The notes below the pieces were generated by a model. The model was not told the DNA's origin, made no database searches, and worked only from the letters and a program-made list of their open reading frames with translations. A stretch of 64,000 nucleotides of DNA. Source: Bactericera cockerelli. Taxonomy: Eukaryota; Arthropoda; Insecta; Hemiptera; Triozidae. A program made the position numbers and the translations under genes. The first letter of the stretch is position 1; each line of letters begins with the position of its first letter. This document shows, one piece after another, positions 12,103 through 22,334 of the stretch. Where the stretch lies: NCBI GenBank assembly GCA_024516035.1, contig CM044958.1, forward strand, positions 41,707,743 through 41,771,742. The letters run 5' to 3'.

Positions 12103-12813
12103 TACAGAGTGTCCACTTTTAATGTGCGCCATAGGAAAAATACATGTAAAAACAGTTTTTCTTTTCTCAAAAGTCGCCATTAAGTATTTTAGTTAAACCA
12201 AATATGTTAACTCATGTATTTTTATCTTAAGAATCCACTGGGGGTAATTTCATACACTTGGGACTTACAGTTAAAAAGTTAAGGGTTCGAAATCCGAGAA
12301 ATGTGTTATGTTTGAAACTCAACATTTTTGTACAAATGGATACTCTACTTTATGTATTTTTTCACGAGAAATTGATTGGTAATATTTTCAATTACCTGGG
12401 GTTTACAGTTGAAAAGTTCTGGGTTCGAAACCGAGTAATTGCGTTATGTTTGAAACGAAACCTTTTTGTACATAACTGAATAAATACTCTATTTTATGTA
12501 TTTTTTCACGAGAAATCGATTGGTGATATTTTCAAACACGTAATACTCACAGTTAAAAAGTTTCGGGTTCAAAACCCGAGAAATACCTGGTTTATGAAAT
12601 TTATTCATTCTGTTCTTTGTTGTCTGCATCACGGCAATAAAAATGATTGGCTCAAATAATATTTTTCACAAATTTCAATGGTGCTGACCAAAATAATATC
12701 CAAAACAAAATGTCTTCTAGACAAAAGTATTATCCCTGATTGATGCCAACCTTTTAGTTTTGTTTCTGAGTTGGAGGATAGAAGTAAATTTTCATTATTT
12801 TTATTTTTATAAA

Positions 12814-13490
12814 ATGTTGTCTTTACAGGATAAAATTGGTTTGGTTAAACTGTATTATCAGGGTAATAGTGCTAGAAGGGCTCGTGATGTTTGGTTAGAA
12901 CAGCATCCAGAATGTGCCTATTTCCTTCATTGTCAAGTCCTTAGGGCAGTGAAAAAAATTTGATAATGATGGTTCTCTCCATGACAAACGAGTCGCATCA
13001 ACACATGTCCGAAGAGTTCCTTCTCAAAATGAGACCAACATTTTGATCCTTGTGGAAAGGGATCCCTTTCTGAGTGTAAGAGAAATAAGTCGACAGCTCA
13101 ACCTTAACAAGAGCACTCTGTTGTACTGTACATAAGACTCTGAAAAAACATCAGTATCGTAGCTATCACTTCAGCAAACATCAGCAGTTATTGAATGGTG
13201 ATTATGAAAGAAGGATTCATTTTTGTTCTACATTGATGGACCTGATAAATGCTGACAGAAGACTGCTAGAAAATATTTGCTTTTCAGACGAATCTAGTTA
13301 CAATCTGACACAAGCTCCCAATTTTCAAAACTCACGGATGTGGGCCAAAGAAAATCCTCTACTCTTGGTACAGCCTCATACTTAGTACCCACAAAAAGTA
13401 AACGTCTGGGCAGGAATAAAAGGACAACACATTATTGGTCCAATATTCTACAATGAAAATCTAACTTCAGAACTCTTCCTCGACCTCCTT
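12814..13490 (+). pseudogene. mariner-like (Tc1/mariner superfamily) transposase, degenerate and truncated
   Basis: The N-terminal helix-turn-helix region starts MLSLQDKIGLVKLYY (ATG 12814). After a frameshift near 12960 a second helix region continues with LSVREISRQLNLNKSTL (around 13070-13120). After another frameshift near 13130 the catalytic part follows: RRIHFCSTLMDLI, then ICFSDESSYNL with the first catalytic Asp, then an in-frame TAG (13384-13386), then YPQKVNVWAG and IIGPIFYNE. The later catalytic acidic residues are missing because the frame runs into a T tract and the inverted right arm. The pattern is that of arthropod mariner-like transposases with an N-terminal insect HTH domain (the DUF4817 type). 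Two frameshifts, one stop and a missing C-terminus mean it cannot be active. Confidence 0.75.
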
Positions 13491-14147
13491 GTTTTTTTTG
13501 CCGTGATTTTTTTTTTTTTTTTTTTTTTTTTATTGCCGTGATGCAGACAACAAAGAACAGAATGAATAATAATAATAATAGAAAATCTTATAAGGGCAAG
13601 GCTCCATAAGTAAAGCTATTAAGCCCAGAACGAGAAATCGATTGGTGATATTTTCAAACACGTAAATTTCATAAACCAGGTATTTCTCGGGTTTTGAACC
13701 CGAAACTTTTTAACTGTGAGTATTACGTGTTTGAAAATATCACCAATCGATTTCTCGTGAAAAAATACATAAAATAGAGTATTTATTCAGTTATGTACAA
13801 AAAGGTTTCGTTTCAAACATAACGCAATTACTCGGTTTCGAACCCAGAACTTTTCAACTGTAAACCCCAGGTAATTGAAAATATTACCAATCAATTTCTC
13901 GTGAAGAAATACATAAAATAGAGTATCCATTTGTACAAAAATGTTGAGTTTCAAACATAACACATTTCTCGGATTTCGAACCCTTAACTTTTTAACTGTA
14001 AGTCCCAGGTGTATGAAATTACCACCAGTGGATTCTTCAGATAAAAATACATGAGTTAACATATTTGGTTTAACTAAAATACTTAATGGCGACTTTTGAG
14101 AAAAGAAAAACTGTTTTTACATGTATTTTTCCTATGGCGCACATTAA

Positions 14148-14388
14148 CCCAGATAACGCGGTGAAATTTTTTGTTTTATTTTTTTGGAGTGATATAAATT
14201 GAGTCCTGAATCAAAATAAGTGCTGTCAACTTATCACTCGGACTCAAAACAAAGAGCTTAAGGTGTCGCCAACTAACCTTAACAAGCTGAATGAATTAGA
14301 AAAATCCACAACGTAGTACCTTTCACCAGATGGGGCTGACGTCCTTCCAGAAGGACGTCCTTCTGGAAGGACGTCAGCCCCATCTGGG
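14148..14388. mobile_element. TTAA-target MITE (piggyBac-like), copy 1
   Basis: Flanked by TTAA on both sides (14144-14147 and 14389-14392). It is inserted in the right arm of the mariner-like element; the undisturbed left arm shows the empty site with a single TTAA (cacttttaatgtgcgcc). The ends are CCCAGATAACGCGG and ...CCCCATCTGGG, giving a 7-bp TIR CCCAGAT. The TTAA duplication is the hallmark of piggyBac transposition; assigning the superfamily from the TSD is inference. The right 62 bp are a perfect palindrome not seen in the copy at 19950-20175. Confidence 0.85.
14326..14387. repeat. perfect 62-bp palindrome at the end of the MITE
   Basis: Two 31-bp arms with no loop, each an exact inverse of the other, reading ccagatggggctgacgtcc from either end. 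Copy 2 of the MITE has only one arm's worth of this sequence. Confidence 0.97.
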
Positions 14389-14410
14389 TTAAAAGTGGAC
14401 ACTCTGTATA

Positions 14411-15275
14411 CAGGGTGGGGCAAAAGTCTGGAAACCCCTGAATAACTTTCGAATGGCTTCTTCTTTAAAATTACAATTTTGTAAGGTAAACCGGGCTAAT
14501 AAGACCTTCTTTTAGATTCGGGTGGATTTTTGTTACCGGCCCCCATGTCGGGGCCAGGGGGGCCAACTTCATTTTTTTAAATACGAACCCCCACCTTGCG
14601 ATACATTTTTGGAAAGGTCTTTAAACAAGAAATACATTGGTGCAAATTTTATTTTTTTAATATTAAATTGTTTGCAAATGGCGTCCAACTTTGTGTATGC
14701 AGTAAAGTATGGAAACCCCTGAATATCTTTTGAAATTTAAAATTGTGTTAATTTAAAGTTGTGCACGGTAAGTCGGGGTAGTTAGACCTTTCCAAAAATG
14801 TATCGCAAGGTGGGGTTTCGTATTTAAAAAAATGAAGTTGACCTCCCTGGCCCCGACATGGGGGCCAGTAAAAAAAAAATCGGTCCAATTCTAATATAAG
14901 GTCTAATTACCAAGGATTACCGTACACAATTTTAAATTTACTGAGAAAGTCCTTTCGAAAGATATTCAGGGGTTTTCAGACTTTACTGCATACACAAAGT
15001 TGGACGCCATTTGCAAAAAAATAATATTTAAAAAATAAAATTTGCACCAATGTATTTCTTATTTGAAGACCTTTCCAAAAATGTATCGCAAGGTGGGGTT
15101 CGTATTTAAAAAAATGAAGTTGACCCCCCTGGCCCCGACATGGGGGCCGGTAACAAAAATCGACCCCACTCTAAAAGAAGGTCTTATTAGCCCGGTTTAC
15201 CTTACAAAATTGTAATTTTAAAGAAGAAGCCATTCGAAAGTTATTCAGGGGTTTCCAGACTTTTGCCCCACCCTG
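14411..15275. mobile_element. foldback DNA element FB3, nested palindrome
   Basis: 865 bp, TA-flanked, starting cagggtggggcaaaagtctg and ending with its reverse complement. Outer arms are 14411 to about 14697 and about 14990 to 15275. The inner part is itself a palindrome opening gcagtaaagtatggaaaccc and closing with the diverged inverse. A block containing ggccccgacatgggggcc occurs three times: inverted near 14530-14615, and forward near 14790-14875 and 15073-15150. So this is a palindrome within a palindrome, built from one ~150-bp unit. It has no transposase. Confidence 0.85.
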
Positions 15276-15279
15276 TATA

Positions 15280-18200
15280 GTTGAGAACAATACAGGCAAG
15301 TGTACCCGGTGTTGAAAATTCTTCTCACTCATCCCTTGTAGCTGTCAGAGAATGTAGAGGGCACTTCCTTGCTGATGTCGCGGATAGATGGAGATCTCCT
15401 ACATAGGTATTAAGAATAGAGCTTTAATTTGTTGCAAATCACACCATGGAACCCCCTTCCCTATCCCTGCTCTCTTTTTCTCCCACGTCCTCTGCTGAGC
15501 CGTAGGAAACTGAACCTGTTGTTAAAGGGTCGCCAGACCATGACCCCCCCCCCTCCCCTCTATGTAATGGACAAGGTTCTAGAATTATGAAGGGCTCATT
15601 TTGAAGTGAGTAAAAATTAGAGCGGATTTTAAGAAAAGAAAATGAAATCGTAGCCATCTACCTTGTTTCCTATTTTATCACTTCTCAAGTGCGACTTCTT
15701 GATAGCACAATTTTCTTTCAACAAAATTTGATCAATTTTTCCTATGTGTAAAAATTATCATGATTTGCCATTAAGCTTGTTGGATCAAATATGTAGCTAC
15801 TCAAATAATGTGTCCATGTCACATTATAACAGTGTACTATAATGTCATTGGGTGTATGTCAAATTTCATTGTAATTGACATACATCTGTTTTGTATTGCA
15901 CTTAAAAATAAATAAATTAATCATAAATTAAATAAAATATAATGGCTGTCAGGTAAATTAATAGAGGTAAAGGAATTTCCCTTTACACCTGTTGAGTCCT
16001 AATTTCAAGTTTGCGCGTTTCGCAATTTTGAGCTGTGTTGTAATTGTTAAGAGCCGAACTACTGTACTGTAATTAGTATGAAAATGTCGCTCTGTCGCAC
16101 ACCCTGTCCCATAGTGTTATTAGATTCTGTTTCCTTTCAGTGACGTTCAATTATTTCAAGTGTTAATGGGAAGATGCTCCTTAAATTAAAAACCCATAGT
16201 TCTATATACTTCTTCCTCCCCATTGCTTCCATACATTGCGACATACGGGTGAGCATATTAAATAACGATACTCTAGCCCCAAATGACACAATATTTCAGT
16301 TAGAAGAAACTTATAAAGTGGGTAATTTAGCACCGGAAGTACCAAATTAACTCCCCATGAAAGGGTTCCTATTTTATTTCTACATGTTTCTTATAACTGT
16401 ATTAAATGCTTGTATTTATGTAGTTCTTTAAATTTCAGTTTTTGTTACTTCCTTACGAGACAAGTGTTGTTGGTATACCATTTGTGTCAACTCATATGTA
16501 TGCATGGATTGTATAGCCTGAGGTAAAAAGTGTCAATGAGTGTCGTGCTTGTATATGGACATTGGACAGGTTTATTTTATTCATCCTTAGGTATAAAGGT
16601 GAAATACATTTATAAATGGAAGAAATTCTTTGAAGCTTTAATGCGCTCAGGAAATATATTTTGTAAATTATAAAAATAAAGAAAATATTATATGTATAAG
16701 AAAGTAAGTTCTTATATTTCCCAGGTGATACCAGATGGCCAGCGTGCTTATGCTCATGCTGAGTTGTACCAATAATTTATTCATCTCACCTTTAATAATT
16801 TTTTTTGATTTTCAGAGACTCAATGTTACCTACATATATACTCATGTTACTTACCTACATGAAAGGTATTAATATTTTGGTCGTGTCTGGCTTACTTAAA
16901 CTTATTCCTGTTTTATAATGCGGCCTTTTTTTGTCTAAATATACTAAAACTCTTAACCAGCAATTTGCTGGTTCATTTCTTCATTTCTAAAAAAATATAG
17001 TAGAAAAATACTCGTACATTATTCTGTCTTGCTTAAATTAAAAAAAAATATATATATGCTCCTTTAAATCTTTACAAATTCCGGTACCAGCCAGGGGTTG
17101 TAAGAGACATTGGCCAAGTGCAGAAGATAGCAAACATTGCTACTGATTTTTTCGTCATATTGGCTCCTGTATTATGTTCCAAAGAAAACAGAGGGACTTT
17201 AGACCAAAAGAGATAGAGCTTCCACTGTATTGAAGGCGCTATGTACCACAGGATATAGAAAATTTTGAATGCGGGGGAGAGAGAGAGTGAGAGAAATTTG
17301 CTGAACAAATATTGACCAATTTGATTACTGTTGTTGTGGGGTATTTGTCGATATCCGCTTTCCCTTTCCCGCTCTGCTCCCATCTGCCATTCCCAATTAC
17401 ATTGTGAATCCTCTCAATGTAAGCAATAATCTCCGTCCCTCTCCTCTTCCCCTCAATGCCCTGAATATGGAATACCTGTAACAATAATATTTATCAGGAA
17501 TCGTAAAAATAACGTCCTGCTGAAATAGCAGCCGCAATCATCCGCCTAGAACCTAATCGAGAAGCTAGAAATGCTCAGTCGGTGGCAAATACTTTTCCTC
17601 CATGTGCGATGGGGGCCTATCAGTGAAACACAAAATTTTGGGATTCTTTACAGAAGGTAGTTAGTTAGACGAGCTGTGAACTACTAATCCTCTACTTTGA
17701 GTGAACATGGCTGATTTAGAGAAACTGGTTGAAAATTTACACGGATAATGGCAAAGAAAGAAGATCGTTATTTAATTATTATTGTTTAGGTGACTTACCC
17801 GAATCATCATAGAACGGTACCTTTCCCACGGTTTGAGAGCTACCAAGTCCGGGAGATATTCTTACAGTCGGGGGTTTTCGGAAGAGCATTCCAGTTGAAG
17901 TCTTGCTATTTCCAAAGTGTTTGATGAAAATCCTCGATGGGATGTGGTCTGAGCGAGAGTTGTGGTGAAATAATTTGCCTCTTCTATGCTAACACTTTTC
18001 TAAATTCCACAACCCTTCTCTCGTATATCGAGCAGTTTCTGCTAATTTTGATGAATTTTTATCGTGAAACTGTTGCTGCCTTTCCATATATGTACTTTTA
18101 TGTAACTTGAAAAAATAAAGCAGTATGTCTGCATGTATCTTTCTACTTCGTCCAGTTGTGTACTGAAGGTGCAGTATGTAACCAACATTTTTTCTGAAAA

Positions 18201-18892
18201 TGGTTGCTCACCAAAGTAAATGGAAATAGAAGTTCAAGAGATTGCATTGAATACTTTTAATGATTTGTACAATAATGATATTATAAACAATACATCTCCT
18301 GCTAAGTCCAACTTCTAAGATGAATCCTTGATTAGGTAGAGGTAGGTGAAGGTATATTAAAAGCTACTCGTTAGTTCACTTGAGTTCATCCCAGTGAAAG
18401 CCTTGTTTAACGGATTCTCATGAAACGTGAAAAGGCCGGCGCTAAGAGAAAGCTCTGAAATCTGAACTGATGTGTTCTCCACCCGAGTGCCGAGTGAGAA
18501 ATAGAGCTGCTGTATTTGTGCGAGTGTTGAATCTTGACAGCTGAAATGTACAGAGTGTTAGTTACTTTTTTTTGTGTTATCAATATGTAGCATATTCTTC
18601 CATAAGTCACACCTGAAAATTATATTTTTTATAACATGAAAAATAGCTGAATTTGGCTGAAATTATATCCATTATTTTTTTCCAAAGGATTGCTGATGTC
18701 ATATCGCTCTAAAACAAAATTAAAATTGTGGCGAAATTTTTTGTCTCCTTTGAGCCATGCTATGATTCACCATATTGATGTAGAAACCAGTGGGCGTTGT
18801 ATTTAGCCAATCAAGAATGTGACGATTATGACTCTGAGGTTCTAGATTTCTTGGAAAGTGCAGCACTTTTCACTAACGTAATGGTTTTTGTA
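15280..18892. other. non-coding stretch
   Basis: 3.6 kb without a convincing gene, apart from the weak minus-strand exon candidate near 17336-17478. AT-rich, with no repeat shared with the rest of the window that I could see. Confidence 0.4.
17336..17478 (-). other. possible minus-strand exon (weak)
   Basis: On the minus strand a run reading attgttacag is followed by an open, GC-richer stretch translating VFHIQGIEGKRRGTEII and AYIERIHNVIGNGRWEQ. A possible donor GTAATC comes after ...KYPTTT. The stretch is near 50% GC against about 35% around it. No domain is recognised and no partner exon was found, so chance is a real alternative. Confidence 0.2.
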
Positions 18893-19050
18893 ATGTCGGG
18901 TCCACACTAAGCGAACATGTTAGCTAACAATGTTCGCAGTGTGGACCCGGCATTAGAAAATGTTTTTACGACTTGTTTGAAATAACATTGTTAGCTAACA
19001 TTGTTCTCCAACATTGTTAGCTAACATGTTCGTTTAGGTGGACCCGGCAT
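18893..19050. mobile_element. short MITE with GTCCACACT-type TIRs
   Basis: Left end atgtcgggtccacactaagc; right end is the inverse of atgccgggtccacctaaacg. Between them the palindromic phrase acattgttagctaac recurs four times in alternating orientation (about 18920, 18990, 19010, 19020). No clear TSD was found. It has no coding capacity. Confidence 0.7.
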
Positions 19051-19447
19051 AAAACGAATTGTTTTCTCTATCTTCAGAATAATCTTCAATTCCGAGGCCA
19101 CCCTGTCTGTATGTATGTTCGTATGAAATGATCGTGTTAGGTACATCAGCTTAAGTAAGTAGCTCCACTCTGTTTCTCATTGAGATAAGAGGGAGGAGGT
19201 AGATTGAATGCTTTCAGCTCTATTTAAGCTGTCAATCAAGCATCAGCCCTGATTCAGGAACACCTTACAGAGAATGGTGGAGGGGTAATGGACGTGCAGT
19301 GTGAAGATACTTTATTAGGCAGACGAAGAAAATTAAGATGCTGCCCTACTGCGACCAGGGCGATTCAATAGTTTCTCCGTCCAGATTCTCAACTTGATAT
19401 TATAACTAGAAATTTCGCGACTCTTGTACAAGGGGACCATGTTATTG

Positions 19448-19622
19448 AAAAACTTGTTAAAGAAGTCTAAACCTGACCAAAACTTGTTAAAGAAATCTAA
19501 ACCTGACCGAAACTTGTTAAAAAAGTCTAATCCTGATCAAAACTTGTTGAAGAAGTCTAAACCTGACCAAAACTTTTTAATTAAAGAAGCCTAAACCTGA
19601 CCAAAACTTGTTAAAAAAGCGA
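19448..19622. repeat. 30-bp minisatellite, about 6 units
   Basis: The unit reads aaaacttgttaaagaagtct followed by aaacctgacc, repeated about six times with small changes and a 4-bp insertion (ttaa) in the fifth. Period 30 bp. Confidence 0.9.
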
Positions 19623-19949
19623 AGTATCATTCCAGCATTTTCAAGCCTCTGAGATGCTTTCTTCTCTATTTCTTCAAAATAATATTCTTGAAAATTCTAT
19701 TTCAAGAATATTATTATTCACACGGTTCTTTTTTATTTCTCACAAAATTATTTTGAAACAGGTCTGTCTATTAGTTTCTAATTTCAAATATTCAACAAAT
19801 AACTTTTACTGTAACATTTCAATGGAAATGCCAGTATTGATATCTACAAAAAAGATTTTATATTTGTCCCTTTCAAGTTGTTGAATATTTTATGTAGGTA
19901 ATACCTATAGAATTGGTTCAGAGGTAGTAGGAGAGACCACATCACTTAA

Positions 19950-20175
19950 CCCAGATGGGGCTGACGTCCTCCCAGAAGGACGCTGTGGATTTTTCTAATT
20001 AATTCAACTTGTTGGGGATAGTTGGCGACACCTCAAACTCTTTGTTTAGAGTCCTAGTGATAAGGACACCACTTTTATTTTGATTTATTCTTGCGTGTGA
20101 CTGTGATAAGAAAGTTTGGATAGCTGTAAATTTCAATGGATGAACGAGACAAAATTTTTTACCGCGTTATCTGGG
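19950..20175. mobile_element. TTAA-target MITE (piggyBac-like), copy 2
   Basis: Flanked by TTAA (19946-19949 and 20176-20179). It begins CCCAGATGGGGCTGACGTCC and ends ACCGCGTTATCTGGG. It is in the opposite orientation to the copy at 14148-14388 and aligns with it through gtggatttttctaatt, gttggcgacacct and the tagagtcc / gattta region. The 31-bp palindromic duplication of the end is absent. Confidence 0.85.
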
Positions 20176-20179
20176 TTAA

Positions 20180-20609
20180 CTAAACTTCAATTGAAAATGC
20201 CGCTAGTGTTTGAAAAGAATCCCCTATTCCAATTCATTTGATGTGGGATGGTTGGTAAATTTTATAGCTCATATTCAAAGGTCCACAAAGTGCTGTGGTA
20301 AAAAATAACCTGTCAGAATGAAGCGGAGAGTGAAGGGTACCTTTGAGGGTTTAGTTCCACATCATTACAATTCAGGAAACCGTGAAACGAAACGAAACCC
20401 ATAGAGTGAAGCCTTGATTACCAAGTGAGTGTTCATGCCGAACCACCCAACCAGAATTGTGAATAGGGCTTGTCAGTGTTGATTTATTTCTGGGTTTACG
20501 TTACTATTGTACTAACAGTTCTTCATTGCTCAAAGTTTTTTTTTAATAATCAGTTCAAACCAGAGCTAAACTTTTTACCCAAAACATCTTTTTGAAGATC
20601 TCTCTAGTT
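20180..20609. other. non-coding stretch
   Basis: No gene or repeat recognised. Confidence 0.35.
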
Positions 20610-20860
20610 TTAAAGTGGCCTGTGTATTTAGCTTGCCCATCCCGTAGTGGGCCCCTTCAATCATGGACGAGAAGTGACACCAAACTTCTATCTAATTTAG
20701 GTGCAGGGTCAACACGAGCACATCAAAAGGAATCCCTTCCAAACAACTGAAACACAAATTTGAATTATTTTTTTTACGGCTCTAGGTTTCAAACCCGGGA
20801 ACTTCCGCATGGCAAGCGAGTGCTTAACCACTGAGCTAAGCTAATGGCAAGCGTGTGTTG
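20610..20860 (-). mobile_element. tRNA-derived SINE, family A, copy 2
   Basis: The minus-strand head carries box A TAGCTCAGTGG, the loop TTGCCAT and box B GGGTTTGAAACC (decayed). The body shows gggtcaacacgagcacatca, ggaatcccttccaaacaact and gcttgcccatcccgtagtg, as in the copy at 62690. The 3' end is truncated relative to that copy. Confidence 0.75.
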
Positions 20861-22074
20861 TGATAATATTTTTTCTTAAATATATTTTAACGAAGAACTG
20901 ACGATACTAGAGGGTGAGGGGATAGAGAGTATAGGAGATAAGACAAGAGAGAGAAAATGAAAGGGAAATGCCCTTGGACCGTATCAAAAATTTAACCTCA
21001 ACTAACCTTTTCTTTTTCTTTCCTTTCATTTGTCTGACGTATTGCGTCCCTGGTGTTTTTCCAAGTTTAGGGTCGTGGTAGCCTCTCTCTCCCTCTGCTT
21101 TCCTTTTCATCCGCTCCTCCTTCCTTTTACTCCTCTCCCACTTTCCTCATTGTCTCCCCCACATCTTCTTTTCACCTGTGTGTCTGTGTGTGTGCTCTTT
21201 ATGAACTATTGCCCTCTCTTCTTCAATAACTTTCTTTTTAACCATTGCACCTATCCTGTTATTTGATTATTAACACTCGCTCTCCCGTTTTGTGCCTCGC
21301 TATATCCTTTCTTTAGTTTTTAATTTTATTATATTAAAAATTGTACCTTTATTGTATTTAAATTATTTACCAAAATATAAATAAAAGGTCTGAATAACCT
21401 TACCTATACTCCTCTAGTTATAAATAATCTGCACTTACCTGATTCATTGTTACTCCTCTAATTACAGATATTCAATTAACTGGTTTATTATTACTCGTGG
21501 CATTACAAATAATCACCTGCTATTCAGTTACCTGCTTCATCTGCTTCATTGTTACTCCTCTAATTACAAATATTCAATTTTCTGGTTCATTATTACTCCT
21601 GTATTCTTTTACCTGCTTCATTATACAACAATTACAAATATTCACTTACCTGGCAAGGCAAAGGACACGAAGATTACCTACAATTACTCCCCCACCCCTG
21701 TAGGTTGGCTTTCAACAGAAATATCTAAATTAAAAAAGTTTAAATGGTGCACGACATTACATTACACAACCGAGTGAACAAATACAATGAACATGGAAAT
21801 AAATTAAATACATACAGCTACATTATTAGGTACCCTGTTAATTTGAACATGATTTTCATTTCTTCTCGTCCTGATAACTATAATTAAACATAAATAAATA
21901 AATTAACTCCCCTCTCGTTGGTAAACTTGATGAATGCTCGAATTAATGTCAGCATTTTTTTCCGCTGCATGCAAGAGACTAGTTCTAGAGGGAAGGGGTG
22001 CACCCGGTGGACTGGGGAGGCTCCGGGGGGATTTCTGCTTGTGGTGAGGAAGAGTGAGGCCAACTACACTCATC
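20861..22074. other. non-coding stretch with degenerate tandem repeat
   Basis: Contains a CT-rich segment (21070-21200) and, at about 21400-21655, a degenerate tandem repeat of a roughly 45-bp unit (ttacctg..ttcattgttactcctc, then taattacaaatattca). Short frames here reflect these repeats. Confidence 0.5.
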
Positions 22075-22334
22075 ATCAAAAAATTCGGGGCAAGAAAAAT
22101 TTCAAAGTTGAGGATTTTTTTAATTTTTTCTCTACATCCTGTAGTTTTGTGAATGACACGAAAAGAAAGGTAATTTTGTTGTCAAGCAGGATCTATGTTT
22201 AGTTTTAAAAAGGTTCCACTACCTAAAAATAGAAAAATAAAATCCTGCAGAAGGTCTAAATTTCATGAAAACATCAATTTTCAAAATCAATGTATTTTAC
22301 TTTTCACAAGGTATTTTTTCACACGTGATTATGA

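Larger units (their letters stand above)
12105..14406. mobile_element. mariner-like transposon with 0.5-kb inverted arms
   Basis: The tips are cagagtgtccacttttaa and its reverse complement, directly flanked by TA. The left arm spans 12105 to about 12641. The right arm, about 13532-14406, is the same sequence inverted, but interrupted by a TTAA-target MITE (14148-14388) and by about 95 bp near 13567-13661 that includes a second copy of a subterminal repeat. Between the arms lies a broken transposase, on the same strand as and next to the left arm, missing its C-terminal part. The join to the right arm is a 25-bp T tract (13507-13531). The element abuts FB2 on the left and FB3 on the right. Confidence 0.8.
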
